NCBI GenBank assembly: GCA_945868725.1
Contig: CAMBMU010000019.1
Location: 1 to 38,309 of the forward strand
DNA length: 38,309 nt
Source of the DNA: Spirosoma fluviale
GTDB lineage: Bacteria; Bacteroidota; Bacteroidia; Cytophagales; Cyclobacteriaceae
Direction: 5' to 3'
The notes beneath the pieces are model-generated. The model saw only the letters and a program-made list of their open reading frames with translations. It had not been told where the DNA came from and did no database searches. The position numbers and the translations under genes are program-made. Shown piece by piece: positions 7,869-15,554 of this stretch (the first letter of the stretch is position 1; the number at the start of each line of letters is the position of its first letter).

Positions 7869-7939
7869 TTGTAAATCATACAAATATAAAAGCTTGTATT
7901 TGTAATACAAGCTTTCGTGTATTACAAATACAAGCTTTT
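7869..7939 (-). promoter_or_regulatory. Promoter with nested operator-like inverted repeats for the AAA/DUF4143 gene
   Basis: Read on the minus strand, TATATTTG (7881-7888) is a perfect TAnnTTTG -7 box. TTG (7908-7910) lies exactly 19 nt upstream. Overlapping this are a perfect 21-bp inverted repeat (7888-7908 with 7919-7939, 10-bp spacer) and an inner palindrome (7889-7900 with 7904-7915). The 12-mer AATACAAGCTTT occurs three times in alternating orientation. Dyads TTGTATT-N3-AATACAA (7894-7910) and a near copy (7917-7933) flank the -33 region. A looser TTGTA-N5-TACAA (7869-7883) lies downstream of the -7 box. This architecture fits repressor binding; the regulator is unknown. Confidence 0.65.
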
Positions 7940-8057
7940 TTAACCTGGAGATCAGTAAAGAATGGATTTAGAGGACTCAGATTTTTGGTTAATTCAATTT
8001 TTGAATTGGGTTTTCCTTAAATTGTCTTGGAATTTTTCCAGACCTATTGATTGACCT

Positions 8058-9362
8058 ATGCGACAATTACTCCTTAGACCCGGAGCAGAAGAATTGAATT
8101 ACGAGATTCGGGGCATCGTAAAAAAAGCCCGACAAATCGAAGCGCTCGGCTATTCGATGACCTGGGAAAATATTGGCGATCCAATTCAAAAGAGCAATCG
8201 GCTTCCAGATTGGATGAAAGGGATCGTGGCGGATTTGCTTCAGGAAGACAAGACCTACGGTTATGCAGACTCCAAAGGGGTGTTGGATACCAGAAAATTT
8301 TTGGCAAACCTCAACAATGAACTAGGAGGGGCGCAGCTGACGGCTGAGGACATTCTGTTTTTCAATGGCTTGGGGGATGCAATTGCCAAATTGTATCAAT
8401 ATTTAGTCCCAACAGCCCGAATAATTGGACCTTCTCCTGCCTATTCGACCCATAGTTCGGCAGAAGCTGCCCATGCTAATTCAGCGCCAATTACCTATCG
8501 CCTTGATCCAGACAACCAATGGCTTCCAGATATGGAAGATTTGTACCTCAAGGTGAAATACAATCCCTCCATTGTGGGCATTCTGATCATCAATCCGGAC
8601 AATCCTACTGGGATGGTGTATCCCAAGGAGGTTTTAGAAAACTTTGTAAAGCTAGCCAAGGAGTTTAATCTGCTGTTGATTGCCGATGAGATCTACCACA
8701 ACATCACCTACAATGGCATCAAGGCAGTTGCACTTGCCGAGGTCATTGGCGATCATCCAGCGATCTCACTCAAAGGAATTTCCAAAGAATTTCCTTGGCC
8801 TGGAGCACGCTGTGGTTGGATGGAATTTTACAATCGGGAAGCCTCCCAAGAGTTTTCCAAACTTTGCCAAACCCTCGAAAATGCCAAAATGATTGAGGTT
8901 TGCTCCACTATTTTGCCACAATTAGCCATTCCGAGAATTAGGAGTCATCCGGAATATCCGGCCTATCGCGAGCAAGCCAATGCGCAAATCGGTGAAAGAA
9001 GCGATTGGATGCGGGAAATTTTGGGGAAAATTGAAGGAATTAAGTTCAATCCTACCCAAGGAGCATTTTACAATACGATTGTTTTTGACGAGCAGTTGCT
9101 CAGCACCCGCCAAAGCCTCCCCATTGAAGATGAGCGCTTGCAACAGTTAGTAGACTCTTGGTTGAATGATCCGGAAATGCCCCTAGACAAGCGATTTGTC
9201 TATTATTTGCTGGCCTCAGAGCGGATTTGTGTGGTGCCGATTTCTTCCTTTTGTTCCGACTTGAGGGGCTTCCGAGTGACCTTGTTGGAAGAAAATGAAG
9301 CCGTATTTAAGGATACCTTTTCTCGTTTGGGGGCCGCAATAACAAGATATCTCCATTCCTGA
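8058..9362 (+). CDS. Pyridoxal-phosphate-dependent aminotransferase, class I/II
   Basis: The 434-residue cytoplasmic protein has the fold-type I order. A GYADSKGVLDTRKFL region lies near 73, an NPDNPTGMVYPKEVL motif near 177, and the DEIYHNITYNG cofactor-contact segment near 210. The PLP lysine region is SLKGISKEFPWPGARCGW near 237-255, where the SKEFPWPG Lys should form the Schiff base. The unusual FPWPG instead of FALPG/FGLPG, and the long C-terminal insert, set it apart from AspC and place it among less-studied aminotransferases; the substrate cannot be told from sequence. The gene converges on the PLC-like gene with only 4 bp between stop codons and no terminator. Upstream, 197 bp separate it from the divergent ATPase gene. 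Confidence 0.85.
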   Translation: MRQLLLRPGAEELNYEIRGIVKKARQIEALGYSMTWENIGDPIQKSNRLPDWMKGIVADLLQEDKTYGYADSKGVLDTRKFLANLNNELGGAQLTAEDILFFNGLGDAIAKLYQYLVPTARIIGPSPAYSTHSSAEAAHANSAPITYRLDPDNQWLPDMEDLYLKVKYNPSIVGILIINPDNPTGMVYPKEVLENFVKLAKEFNLLLIADEIYHNITYNGIKAVALAEVIGDHPAISLKGISKEFPWPGARCGWMEFYNREASQEFSKLCQTLENAKMIEVCSTILPQLAIPRIRSHPEYPAYREQANAQIGERSDWMREILGKIEGIKFNPTQGAFYNTIVFDEQLLSTRQSLPIEDERLQQLVDSWLNDPEMPLDKRFVYYLLASERICVVPISSFCSDLRGFRVTLLEENEAVFKDTFSRLGAAITRYLHS

Positions 9363-9366
9363 TTTT

Positions 9367-10311
9367 CTAATTGTCGTGCAGTCGAACACGAATTTTCGAG
9401 TTGGGGCGAAGGGAATCTTGCTGTGCTTCTAAGGAATTAGGCAGCTTACTCAAATCCGGCTGCCCGGCATTGACCCAAGCGGTATACCAAAAATCAGCAA
9501 TCATTTTAATAGAGCGCTTCATTTGCCGTTCCACTTGCCCATCTAGGGCAAGGGCATAGGCCTTGGTAAACTCTCGGGAATACACCCGCACGGTCTGTCC
9601 ATTCCGCTCCTCGTAACTATATTTTTGATCGACTGGAAACTGCAGGCTGAGGATTTTTTCGATACCCAAGACCGAGTCTACTTGCGAATGGGCCTCCTTC
9701 ACAGTTTCCCACAGTGCCTGCTGGGGGTCGGGCACATATGCTGCTTTGCCAACCCAAAAGGTATAATTTTTTGCCAGCAGCTCGGGTACTCTACTTTCCC
9801 AGAATCCGTGGATACCCGCCTGCCCGGTCAACTGACCATTGTAGTTTTTGGTGGTGTGCAAGGGGACATTCAAGTCTCCGAGGTAGTGGCCAAGGTCTGC
9901 AGATAGGCGTAGAATGGCTAATTTATCTTGCGCAGCAAAGGCTTTGGTTAGGCTGTAAAACGTAAGATAGGCTGACCAGGGACCGATGCCGTGCGCCCGC
10001 AAGGAGTCTTCTGGAAATTTTTCGATGGCCTCCGCCCAGTATTTTGGAAGATTGTACAAGGCGCTATCCCCATAGTGATCGAGGTCGATGTAGTGTTTTT
10101 CTGCCTCTCCCTTTACTGCATAGCGCCTTAGATCTGGGTTCACCGCTTTTTCAGAGATAAATCGGAGTTCCCGTTTGTAGAGGTGTAGCATCTCGGGTGG
10201 AAGTGAAAACACCGCTTGCCGATTGAGTAAAACATGTCCATAAAAGCCCCAGAAAGGAATTGGAACTGGAAAAAATGGAAAGATCAAAAAAGGAATAATT
10301 AAAAAATTCAT
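9367..10311 (-). CDS. Secreted zinc-dependent phospholipase C / S1-P1 nuclease-fold protein
   Basis: This 314-residue protein has a hydrophobic N-terminus (FLIIPFLIFPFFPVPIPF). Cleavage just before WGFYGH would expose Trp as the first mature residue. In the zinc PLC/P1-nuclease fold the N-terminal Trp and a nearby His bind the zinc cluster. Further likely ligands are in HYIDLDHYG (about 92), LSADLGHYLGDLNVPLH (about 140-156) and GIHGFWESRVPE (about 170). The protein is thus exported and binds metal. Whether it cleaves phospholipids, nucleic acid or something else is unclear; annotation pipelines often call it zinc dependent phospholipase C family. It is convergent with the aminotransferase gene and divergent from rpsT. 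Confidence 0.8.
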   Translation of the reverse strand: MNFLIIPFLIFPFFPVPIPFWGFYGHVLLNRQAVFSLPPEMLHLYKRELRFISEKAVNPDLRRYAVKGEAEKHYIDLDHYGDSALYNLPKYWAEAIEKFPEDSLRAHGIGPWSAYLTFYSLTKAFAAQDKLAILRLSADLGHYLGDLNVPLHTTKNYNGQLTGQAGIHGFWESRVPELLAKNYTFWVGKAAYVPDPQQALWETVKEAHSQVDSVLGIEKILSLQFPVDQKYSYEERNGQTVRVYSREFTKAYALALDGQVERQMKRSIKMIADFWYTAWVNAGQPDLSKLPNSLEAQQDSLRPNSKIRVRLHDN

Positions 10312-10436
10312 GATTCAATCTACAGGAAATTCATGAATAAATCGGCTTTAAAGCACTTTTTTAGCTTGTTTCAGGCCTGAACTTGCAAATTTTTGATTCA
10401 TCAAGCGCCACTTACTTTAGGAATGTTCAAAATTCC

Positions 10437-10468
10437 TTTGGCAGAATTAATTATTTCCAATAACTTTG
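10437..10468 (+). promoter_or_regulatory. Bacteroidota promoter of rpsT
   Basis: TTTG at 10437-10440, a 20-nt spacer and TAACTTTG at 10461-10468 match the -33/-7 consensus very well. Transcription would start near 10475 and give a leader of about 45 nt. A perfect palindrome TTCAGGCCTGAA (10370-10381) lies further upstream. Confidence 0.75.
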
Positions 10469-10518
10469 CATTCCCGTTCAAAATAAGACGACGACAAGAA
10501 TTAGAAAATTAACTAGAT

Positions 10519-10773
10519 ATGGCAAATCATAAATCAGCTCTAAAGAGAATTCGCGCCAACGATGTGAAGCGTTTGAGAAACAGATACCAGGCCAAGACCA
10601 CCCGGACTTTCATCAAAAGACTCAAGGCGGCTACGGATAAAGTAGAAGCGATGGAGTTGTACAAGAAAGTATCTTCCATGTTGGATAAACTGGCTAAGAA
10701 AAATGTCATTCATAAAAACAACGCAAACAACAAGAAGTCAAGATTGGCTAAAGTTGTAAGTGCTTTAGGGTAA
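10519..10773 (+). CDS. rpsT: 30S ribosomal protein bS20
   Basis: The 84-residue, very basic protein begins MANHKSALKRIRANDVKRLR, the standard bS20 N-terminus (after Met removal, ANHKSA). It continues RNRYQAKTTRTFIKRLKAA, and the C-terminal KNVIHKNNANNKKSRLAKVV is the conserved 16S rRNA-contacting region. It binds the 5' domain of 16S rRNA early in 30S assembly. Length is normal for Bacteroidota. The gene is a single-gene unit with a consensus promoter 50 bp upstream and a strong terminator 20 bp after its stop. Confidence 0.98.
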   Translation: MANHKSALKRIRANDVKRLRNRYQAKTTRTFIKRLKAATDKVEAMELYKKVSSMLDKLAKKNVIHKNNANNKKSRLAKVVSALG

Positions 10774-10792
10774 TCTAACCCTTGACAAAATC

Positions 10793-10820
10793 AAACCCTG
10801 CCTTCAAGCAGGGTTTTTTT
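10793..10820 (+). terminator. Intrinsic terminator of rpsT
   Basis: The perfect 9-bp stem AAACCCTGC/GCAGGGTTT (10793-10801 and 10808-10816) with a 6-base loop is followed by an uninterrupted T-run to 10820. Confidence 0.92.
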
Positions 10821-10879
10821 ATGCCCTTTTTTTATTAGATTTAATTCACTTCATAGGCATATCCGCTTTACTGCTAAAA

Positions 10880-10926
10880 AAATAAGGTTTGAGGATCAAT
10901 TAAGTGAGCTGTGGACCGTCGACAGT
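10880..10926 (+). repeat. Dispersed intergenic repeat, copy 1
   Basis: This 47-bp segment starts with AAATAAGGTTTGA and ends with CTGTGGACCGTCGACAGT. It aligns without gaps to 21065-21111. The first 13 bases are identical, 7 of the 16 middle bases match, and 16 of the last 18 match. The two differences in the last block are G-for-C and C-for-G at symmetric positions, which keeps the palindromic character. Confidence 0.65.
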
Positions 10927-10937
10927 CAGCGGTCGAC

Positions 10938-10993
10938 GATTATCCGCAGGATTTAAGTCTTACATTGAACACCTGGTATAATTGCGGATAATC
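10938..10993. repeat. Inverted repeat upstream of radC
   Basis: GATTATCCGCA (10938-10948) is repeated as its exact complement TGCGGATAATC (10983-10993), separated by 34 bp. It ends 21 bp before the radC ATG. It could be an operator pair or chance; no protein is implicated. Confidence 0.5.
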
Positions 10994-11014
10994 ACATTAC
11001 TTTTTAACCTACGT

Positions 11015-11710
11015 ATGGATACCTACCCCTCCATTAGAATTTTTGAGTTGGCCGAGGAAGATCGGCCCCGAGAGAAACTCCTCCTCAAAGGCAAAGCGGC
11101 ACTTTCAGATGCAGAGCTGATCGCAATTTTGATCGGCACGGGTACCGCTGCTTGTAGTGCAGTAGATCTAGCACGGATGCTGCTGGCTTCGGTGGGTAAC
11201 AACTTGGGAGCTGTAGCTAGAATGTCCGTGCCAGACCTCTGCAAGTTCAAGGGAATTGGGGAGGCCAAGGCCATTTCGATCATCAGCGCCTTGGAACTCG
11301 GGAGGAGGAGAAAAGAGCAAGAGCCTACCAAGCTCCTAAAAATCACCGGATCCAGGCAGATCTACGAGCTGATGCGTCCTGACCTACACGATGAATCAGT
11401 GGAGCAGGTATATCTCCTCTTGTTGAATCGTACCAATGGGCTGATAAAAAAGGAGCGCGTGAGCCAAGGAGGAATATCTGCTTCAGTGGTAGATCCCAAA
11501 GTGGTATTTAGATTTGCTTTGGAACAAGGGGCACATTCCTTAATTTTGATCCACAACCATCCAAGTGGTAACCTTCAACCCTCAGAATCGGACAAGCGCC
11601 TCACGCAACGGTTGCAGAAAATTGGGAAAGAGTTGGAAATACTCCTGCTAGACCATCTGATTTACACAGATCATGGCTATTTTAGCTTTGCCGATGAAGG
11701 GATAATGTAG
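11015..11710 (+). CDS. radC: RadC family JAB1/MPN-domain protein
   Basis: The chosen start is ATG 11015 (231 residues), since MDTYPSIRIFELAEEDRPRE is the usual RadC N-terminus; an in-frame TTG 33 nt upstream lies in the inverted repeat and is unlikely. An N-terminal UPF0758 helix-hairpin-helix region (about 50-85, LCKFKGIGEAKAISIISALE) is followed by a JAB domain. Its metal-binding motif is HNHPSGNLQPSESD near residue 180. Despite its name, RadC has no proven role in repair in most bacteria; the motif predicts a metalloprotease-like fold. The gene is free-standing and full length. A GTG-started DUF1684 gene follows after 78 bp on the same strand. Confidence 0.93.
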   Translation: MDTYPSIRIFELAEEDRPREKLLLKGKAALSDAELIAILIGTGTAACSAVDLARMLLASVGNNLGAVARMSVPDLCKFKGIGEAKAISIISALELGRRRKEQEPTKLLKITGSRQIYELMRPDLHDESVEQVYLLLLNRTNGLIKKERVSQGGISASVVDPKVVFRFALEQGAHSLILIHNHPSGNLQPSESDKRLTQRLQKIGKELEILLLDHLIYTDHGYFSFADEGIM

Positions 11711-11788
11711 TCTTGGGGAGCTTTCTTTTCCCTTTGCTCAAACCATGGACCTCGATGGGGTGTTTCATCTAAAGTTAAACTAGCGCAC

Positions 11789-12406
11789 GTGAAATCAAGT
11801 CAACTTATTCTAATTCTCGCATCTCTGGTGGTCTTGGCGGCCATCACCTACATGTTTACCGCTGCAGAAAGCCCCGAGGATTACATCGAAAAAATCGAGA
11901 CGGAACGGGAGCGGCAGTTCAAATACATCCGTTTTAATATTGAATCTCCCTTGACGGAGGAACAAAAACGAGGCTTGCAAAGCCTGACTTTCTATCCCAT
12001 CAATCCTGAATACCGGGTGAAAGCCAGATTGCTACCCATTGAAATCAAAAAAATCAGGGAGGTCCCCCTGACAGATGGAAGTACAGAGCGATACTTAGAA
12101 CATTCCTTTGCGGAATTTGAGTTGGGAGGGAAAACCAATAAACTCCTCTTGATGCAGTCTCTAAATGAGTCGGATATGCGCAATTTTTTCCTAGCCTTTT
12201 CTGATGAAACTTCTGGGAAAGAAACCTACGGTGGAGGGCGTTACCTCAATGTACGTCAGGATGGAAAAAATAGCATCACGATCGACTTCAACCTGACCTT
12301 CAATCCCTACTGTGCCTACAATCCGGACTTTGCTTGCCCCCTCCCGCCACGAGAGAATATCTTGGAAATTGCCATTCCAGTAGGGGAGAAAAATTACGAT
12401 AAATGA
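11789..12406 (+). CDS. Membrane-anchored DUF1684 protein
   Basis: This 205-residue protein starts at GTG 11789. A later ATG (residue 22) would delete the N-terminal segment QLILILASLVVLAAITYMF, so GTG is preferred. The rest is a periplasm-facing domain with the DUF1684 hallmarks: FYPINPEYRVKARL near 70, a GGRYLNV segment after FLAFSDETSGKETYG near 145, and the C-terminal IDFNLTFNPYCAYNPDFACP with PLPPREN. The FNPYCAY...FACPLPP motif suggests a conserved metal or disulfide site. No function is established for the family. A promoter-like box for pheT lies after the stop codon. Confidence 0.85.
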   Translation: MKSSQLILILASLVVLAAITYMFTAAESPEDYIEKIETERERQFKYIRFNIESPLTEEQKRGLQSLTFYPINPEYRVKARLLPIEIKKIREVPLTDGSTERYLEHSFAEFELGGKTNKLLLMQSLNESDMRNFFLAFSDETSGKETYGGGRYLNVRQDGKNSITIDFNLTFNPYCAYNPDFACPLPPRENILEIAIPVGEKNYDK

Positions 12407-12427
12407 TCGCCGCTCAGGCAAATCTTT

Positions 12428-12435
12428 TAAATTTG
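12428..12435 (+). promoter_or_regulatory. -7 promoter element upstream of pheT
   Basis: TAAATTTG fits TAnnTTTG exactly, 65 nt before the pheT ATG, with C after it as is common in this phylum. No good TTG is seen at the -33 position. Confidence 0.4.
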
Positions 12436-12500
12436 CAATTTACCCACTAACTGCTCATGCACCTGGTTAGGAATCGCAAGATTCGCTTATTCAATGCCCT

Positions 12501-14918
12501 ATGAAAATATCCATCAATAGACTCAAGGAATACCTTTATTTGAATGAAAGCCCAGAAGAGATTGCTGCGCTACTCACCCAATCGGGGCTTGAAGTGGAGC
12601 ATCTGGAGCCCTTTGAGTCTGTGCCTGGAGGCTTAAAAGGACTAGTCATCGGAGAGGTACTTACCTGTGTCAAGCATCCAGATGCAGACAAATTGAGCCT
12701 GACTACAGTGGACATTGGGCAGGAGCAGCCTTCGCAGATTGTTTGTGGGGCTTCAAATGTAGCCGTAGGGCAAAAAGTAGTAGTGGCTACGGTGGGAGCT
12801 ACCTTGTACCCCAGTGCGGGAGAGTCCTTTGAAATCAAAAAAGCTAAAATCCGAGGCCAAGCATCCGAAGGGATGATTTGTGCGGAAGACGAGATCGGTA
12901 TTGGTACCTCCCATGCTGGAATCATCGTTTTGGACACAGACCTCCCCAATGGGACAGCTGCATCTGCTTTCTTTGAAGTGACTCAAGACCTTATTTTAGA
13001 AATTGGCCTGACGCCCAATCGCGCAGATGCGGCCTCTCATTTGGGGGTTGCAAGAGACTTGAAAGCCCTGTTGCGTAGGTCCTTGTGTTTGCCGGTGGAG
13101 CCCGCTATCCAAGTGGAAGCAGGCGGCCCTTCCCTTGAGGTGGTTGTAGACCAAAATACAGATTGCCCTCGCTATGCGGGGATTGTACTTACCGGCATTC
13201 AAGTAAAACCATCACCCCAGTGGCTGCAGCATTTCCTCCGTTCCTTGGGCTTGGAACCCATCAACAATGTGGTCGACATCACCAACTATATCTTGCATGA
13301 TTTGGGTCAGCCGCTGCATGCATTTGATGCTGCCAAGATTGGGGAGGGGAAAATCCGCGTAGGCAAACTTCCGAAAGGGAGCACCTTCGTGACCCTAGAC
13401 GGAAAAGAACGAAAACTTTCTGGCGAAGAATTAATGATCTGCGATCCCAAGGGCGGGATGTGTATTGCTGGGGTCTTTGGAGGAGCTGTTTCAGGCGTAT
13501 CCGATCAGACCACGAGTATATTTTTGGAGTCCGCCTATTTCTCCCCAGACGTGATTCGTAAAGGGTCTCAGTTTCATGGGTTGAAGACCGATGCCTCCTT
13601 CCGCTTTGAGCGGGGTACAGATCCTAACATGCCGGTGTATGCCTTGAAGCAAGCGGTACTTCTTTTGCAGCGCTATGCTGGCGCAAAAATCGCTTCGGAG
13701 CTGATTGATATTTATCCAGAGCCAAAAGCTGATGCACAGATTGAGGTCAGTTTTGGCCACATCAACCGACTCATTGGTAAAGTAATTGATCCAGAGGAAG
13801 TTGTAGCCATTTTAGAAGGCTTAGAAATAGGGGTGTCCGCACGGACAGCAGAAGGGTTTGTGGCCACGGTGAAGCCTTACAGAGTAGATGTCACTCGCGA
13901 AGCCGATATCATTGAAGAGGTTTTGCGTATTCACGGCTTTCAGCAGGTGCCTCTTTCTGAAAATCTCAGCACCGAATTCTTGGCCGAACACCCGGTAAAG
14001 GATTTGGCGAAGTTACAGTACCGTCTCACCGAGATGCTCGCCAATCAAGGCTACTTTGAGTTGGTAACCAATAGCTTGACCAGCTCCAAGTACGTTGAAA
14101 AAGCAGGTTTTTTGGATGCGGAAACTACGGTGGAGATCTACAACAAACTCAGTGAGGACCTCGGCGTGATGCGCCAAACGCTCCTTTTCTCTGGCTTAGA
14201 GGTGTTGGCACACAACATCAATAGAAGACAAACTGACCTGAAGTGCTTTGAATTTGGCACGGTGTATCAAAAGAAAGCCGAAGGGGGTTACAGGGAGTCC
14301 AGACGTTTGGCCATTTTTCTGTCGGGCAATAGTTCTTCAGAGAGTTGGCTTGCACCCTCAAAACCGGTTGCATTCGCAGATATCTATGCGACTGTGACCC
14401 AAATTTTGGAGCGATTGCATGTGGAGGTGAGCCAAGTTGAAGTGATTGAGGCGGCGCCTTTTGCCTATGGATTAAGTCTGAAGTTGGGTGAAAAGGTAGT
14501 GGCAACCTTGGGATTGGTCGAAGAAAAGGGGCTTAAGTTGGCCGAAGTAAGACAAGAGGTTTGGTATGCCGAATTGGATTGGGACTTGCTTGGAAAGAAA
14601 TCTTCTCCACTAAAAAAATTCGAGGAGCTCTCCAAGTTTCCTGAGGTGCGACGGGATCTTTCCTTGGTCATTGACCAGGACCTTTCTTATGATCGCGTCA
14701 AAAAAGTAGCAGAGAAGGCTGGAGGTAAACTCTTAAAGCAGATAGAAGTATTTGATCTCTACCAAGGAGATAAATTGGGAGAGGGCAAAAAAGCCTATGC
14801 GCTGAGCTTTATTCTTCAAGACCAAGAAAACACCTTGACCGATAAGGAAATTGATAAAACTATGAGTAACTTGATTCAGGCCTTTCAAAATCAAGTGGGG
14901 GCAATCATCCGAAGCTAA
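12501..14918 (+). CDS. pheT: Phenylalanine-tRNA ligase beta subunit
   Basis: The 805-residue protein is the normal bacterial length. Domains in order: an N-terminal MKISINRLKEYL segment; a tRNA-binding EMAP-like domain at about 40-150 (VKHPDADKLSLTTVDIG, VVCGASNV-like core); B3/B4 at about 210-380 with YAGIVLTGIQVKPSPQWL and GLKTDASFRFERGTDPN; B5 at about 400-470; the inactive core domain at about 480-690; and a C-terminal FDX-ACB anticodon-binding domain (KFPEVRRDLSLVIDQDLSYD). It pairs with PheS, encoded elsewhere, to charge tRNA-Phe. The three genes downstream (coiled-coil protein, zapA, rny) follow closely and probably share its transcript, linking it with division and RNA decay genes. 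Confidence 0.97.
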   Translation: MKISINRLKEYLYLNESPEEIAALLTQSGLEVEHLEPFESVPGGLKGLVIGEVLTCVKHPDADKLSLTTVDIGQEQPSQIVCGASNVAVGQKVVVATVGATLYPSAGESFEIKKAKIRGQASEGMICAEDEIGIGTSHAGIIVLDTDLPNGTAASAFFEVTQDLILEIGLTPNRADAASHLGVARDLKALLRRSLCLPVEPAIQVEAGGPSLEVVVDQNTDCPRYAGIVLTGIQVKPSPQWLQHFLRSLGLEPINNVVDITNYILHDLGQPLHAFDAAKIGEGKIRVGKLPKGSTFVTLDGKERKLSGEELMICDPKGGMCIAGVFGGAVSGVSDQTTSIFLESAYFSPDVIRKGSQFHGLKTDASFRFERGTDPNMPVYALKQAVLLLQRYAGAKIASELIDIYPEPKADAQIEVSFGHINRLIGKVIDPEEVVAILEGLEIGVSARTAEGFVATVKPYRVDVTREADIIEEVLRIHGFQQVPLSENLSTEFLAEHPVKDLAKLQYRLTEMLANQGYFELVTNSLTSSKYVEKAGFLDAETTVEIYNKLSEDLGVMRQTLLFSGLEVLAHNINRRQTDLKCFEFGTVYQKKAEGGYRESRRLAIFLSGNSSSESWLAPSKPVAFADIYATVTQILERLHVEVSQVEVIEAAPFAYGLSLKLGEKVVATLGLVEEKGLKLAEVRQEVWYAELDWDLLGKKSSPLKKFEELSKFPEVRRDLSLVIDQDLSYDRVKKVAEKAGGKLLKQIEVFDLYQGDKLGEGKKAYALSFILQDQENTLTDKEIDKTMSNLIQAFQNQVGAIIRS

Positions 14919-14921
14919 GTT

Positions 14922-15206
14922 ATGATTCACGAGGAATTACAAAAACTTGAAAAACTTTCTGTTCAGGTAAGCAAAAAGGTAGAGGCCTTGACTGCTGAAA
15001 ATGAGCTCCTAAATGCACGATTGTTGGAGCTTGAAAAGCAAGTACAAGAGCGAGATGTTACCTTGGATAATTTTAAAAATAAGATAAAAATTAGTAACAT
15101 TGTGGAAAACCGACCGGTAAACTCTGAGGATACTGGTGAAATGAGTGACTTAATCAATTCCTATATACAAGAAATCGATCAGTTGATTGCCTATCTGTCC
15201 GAATAA
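14922..15206 (+). CDS. Small coiled-coil protein between pheT and zapA
   Basis: This 94-residue protein begins 3 bp after the pheT stop. Residues 1-55 have a clear heptad pattern (LQKLEKLSVQVSKKVEALTA, then LLNARLLELEKQVQERD), typical of a parallel or antiparallel coiled coil. The C-terminal part (about 75-94, MSDLINSYIQEIDQLIAYLS) is a conserved amphipathic helix. The stop codon directly abuts the zapA ATG. Size, coiled coil and coupling to zapA suggest a ZapB-like partner of ZapA at the Z-ring, but that is inference from context; I do not recognise a named family. Confidence 0.8.
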   Translation: MIHEELQKLEKLSVQVSKKVEALTAENELLNARLLELEKQVQERDVTLDNFKNKIKISNIVENRPVNSEDTGEMSDLINSYIQEIDQLIAYLSE

Positions 15207-15491
15207 ATGGAAACATTAGCCATTAAAGTAAAAATCGGAGACCGGGAATATCCCATGCGTGTGAAGCCTGAAGATGAGGGCAAAATTCGGCATGCTGGGC
15301 GGATGATCAATGAGAAATTAAGAAAGTATAAATCTGAGTTTGGCTTGGATGATTCTACTGATTTATTGGCCATGGTGGCTTTTGATTTTATGGTAGAATC
15401 TCTTGAGACCAATGCAGGAAATGAAGAAGATAGCGTACATATGCAGCGCTCTCTTGCCCATATATCAGCCTTGCTTGCAAAGGCTGTTTGA
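15207..15491 (+). CDS. zapA: Cell division protein ZapA
   Basis: This 94-residue protein begins METLAIKVKIGDREYPMRVK, matching the ZapA N-terminal beta unit that contacts FtsZ. It continues with MINEKLRKYKSEFG, and the long helix LLAMVAFDFMVESLETNAGN forms the dimer/tetramer coiled coil. ZapA bundles FtsZ filaments at midcell. The ATG follows the TAA of the upstream coiled-coil gene with no gap, so translation is coupled. The rny start lies 63 bp downstream. Length and motif order are normal for the family. Confidence 0.9.
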   Translation: METLAIKVKIGDREYPMRVKPEDEGKIRHAGRMINEKLRKYKSEFGLDDSTDLLAMVAFDFMVESLETNAGNEEDSVHMQRSLAHISALLAKAV

Positions 15492-15554
15492 GATTAAGTT
15501 TTTTCATTTTGCTAATTCCAGTGCCGGTAGGTGAACCTCTATATATTCACAACT

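Noticed and set aside
15492-15554. Possible 6S RNA beside zapA, as in some other bacteria
   Set aside because: The gap is only 63 bp and has no suitable hairpin; a 6S RNA would need about 180 nt.
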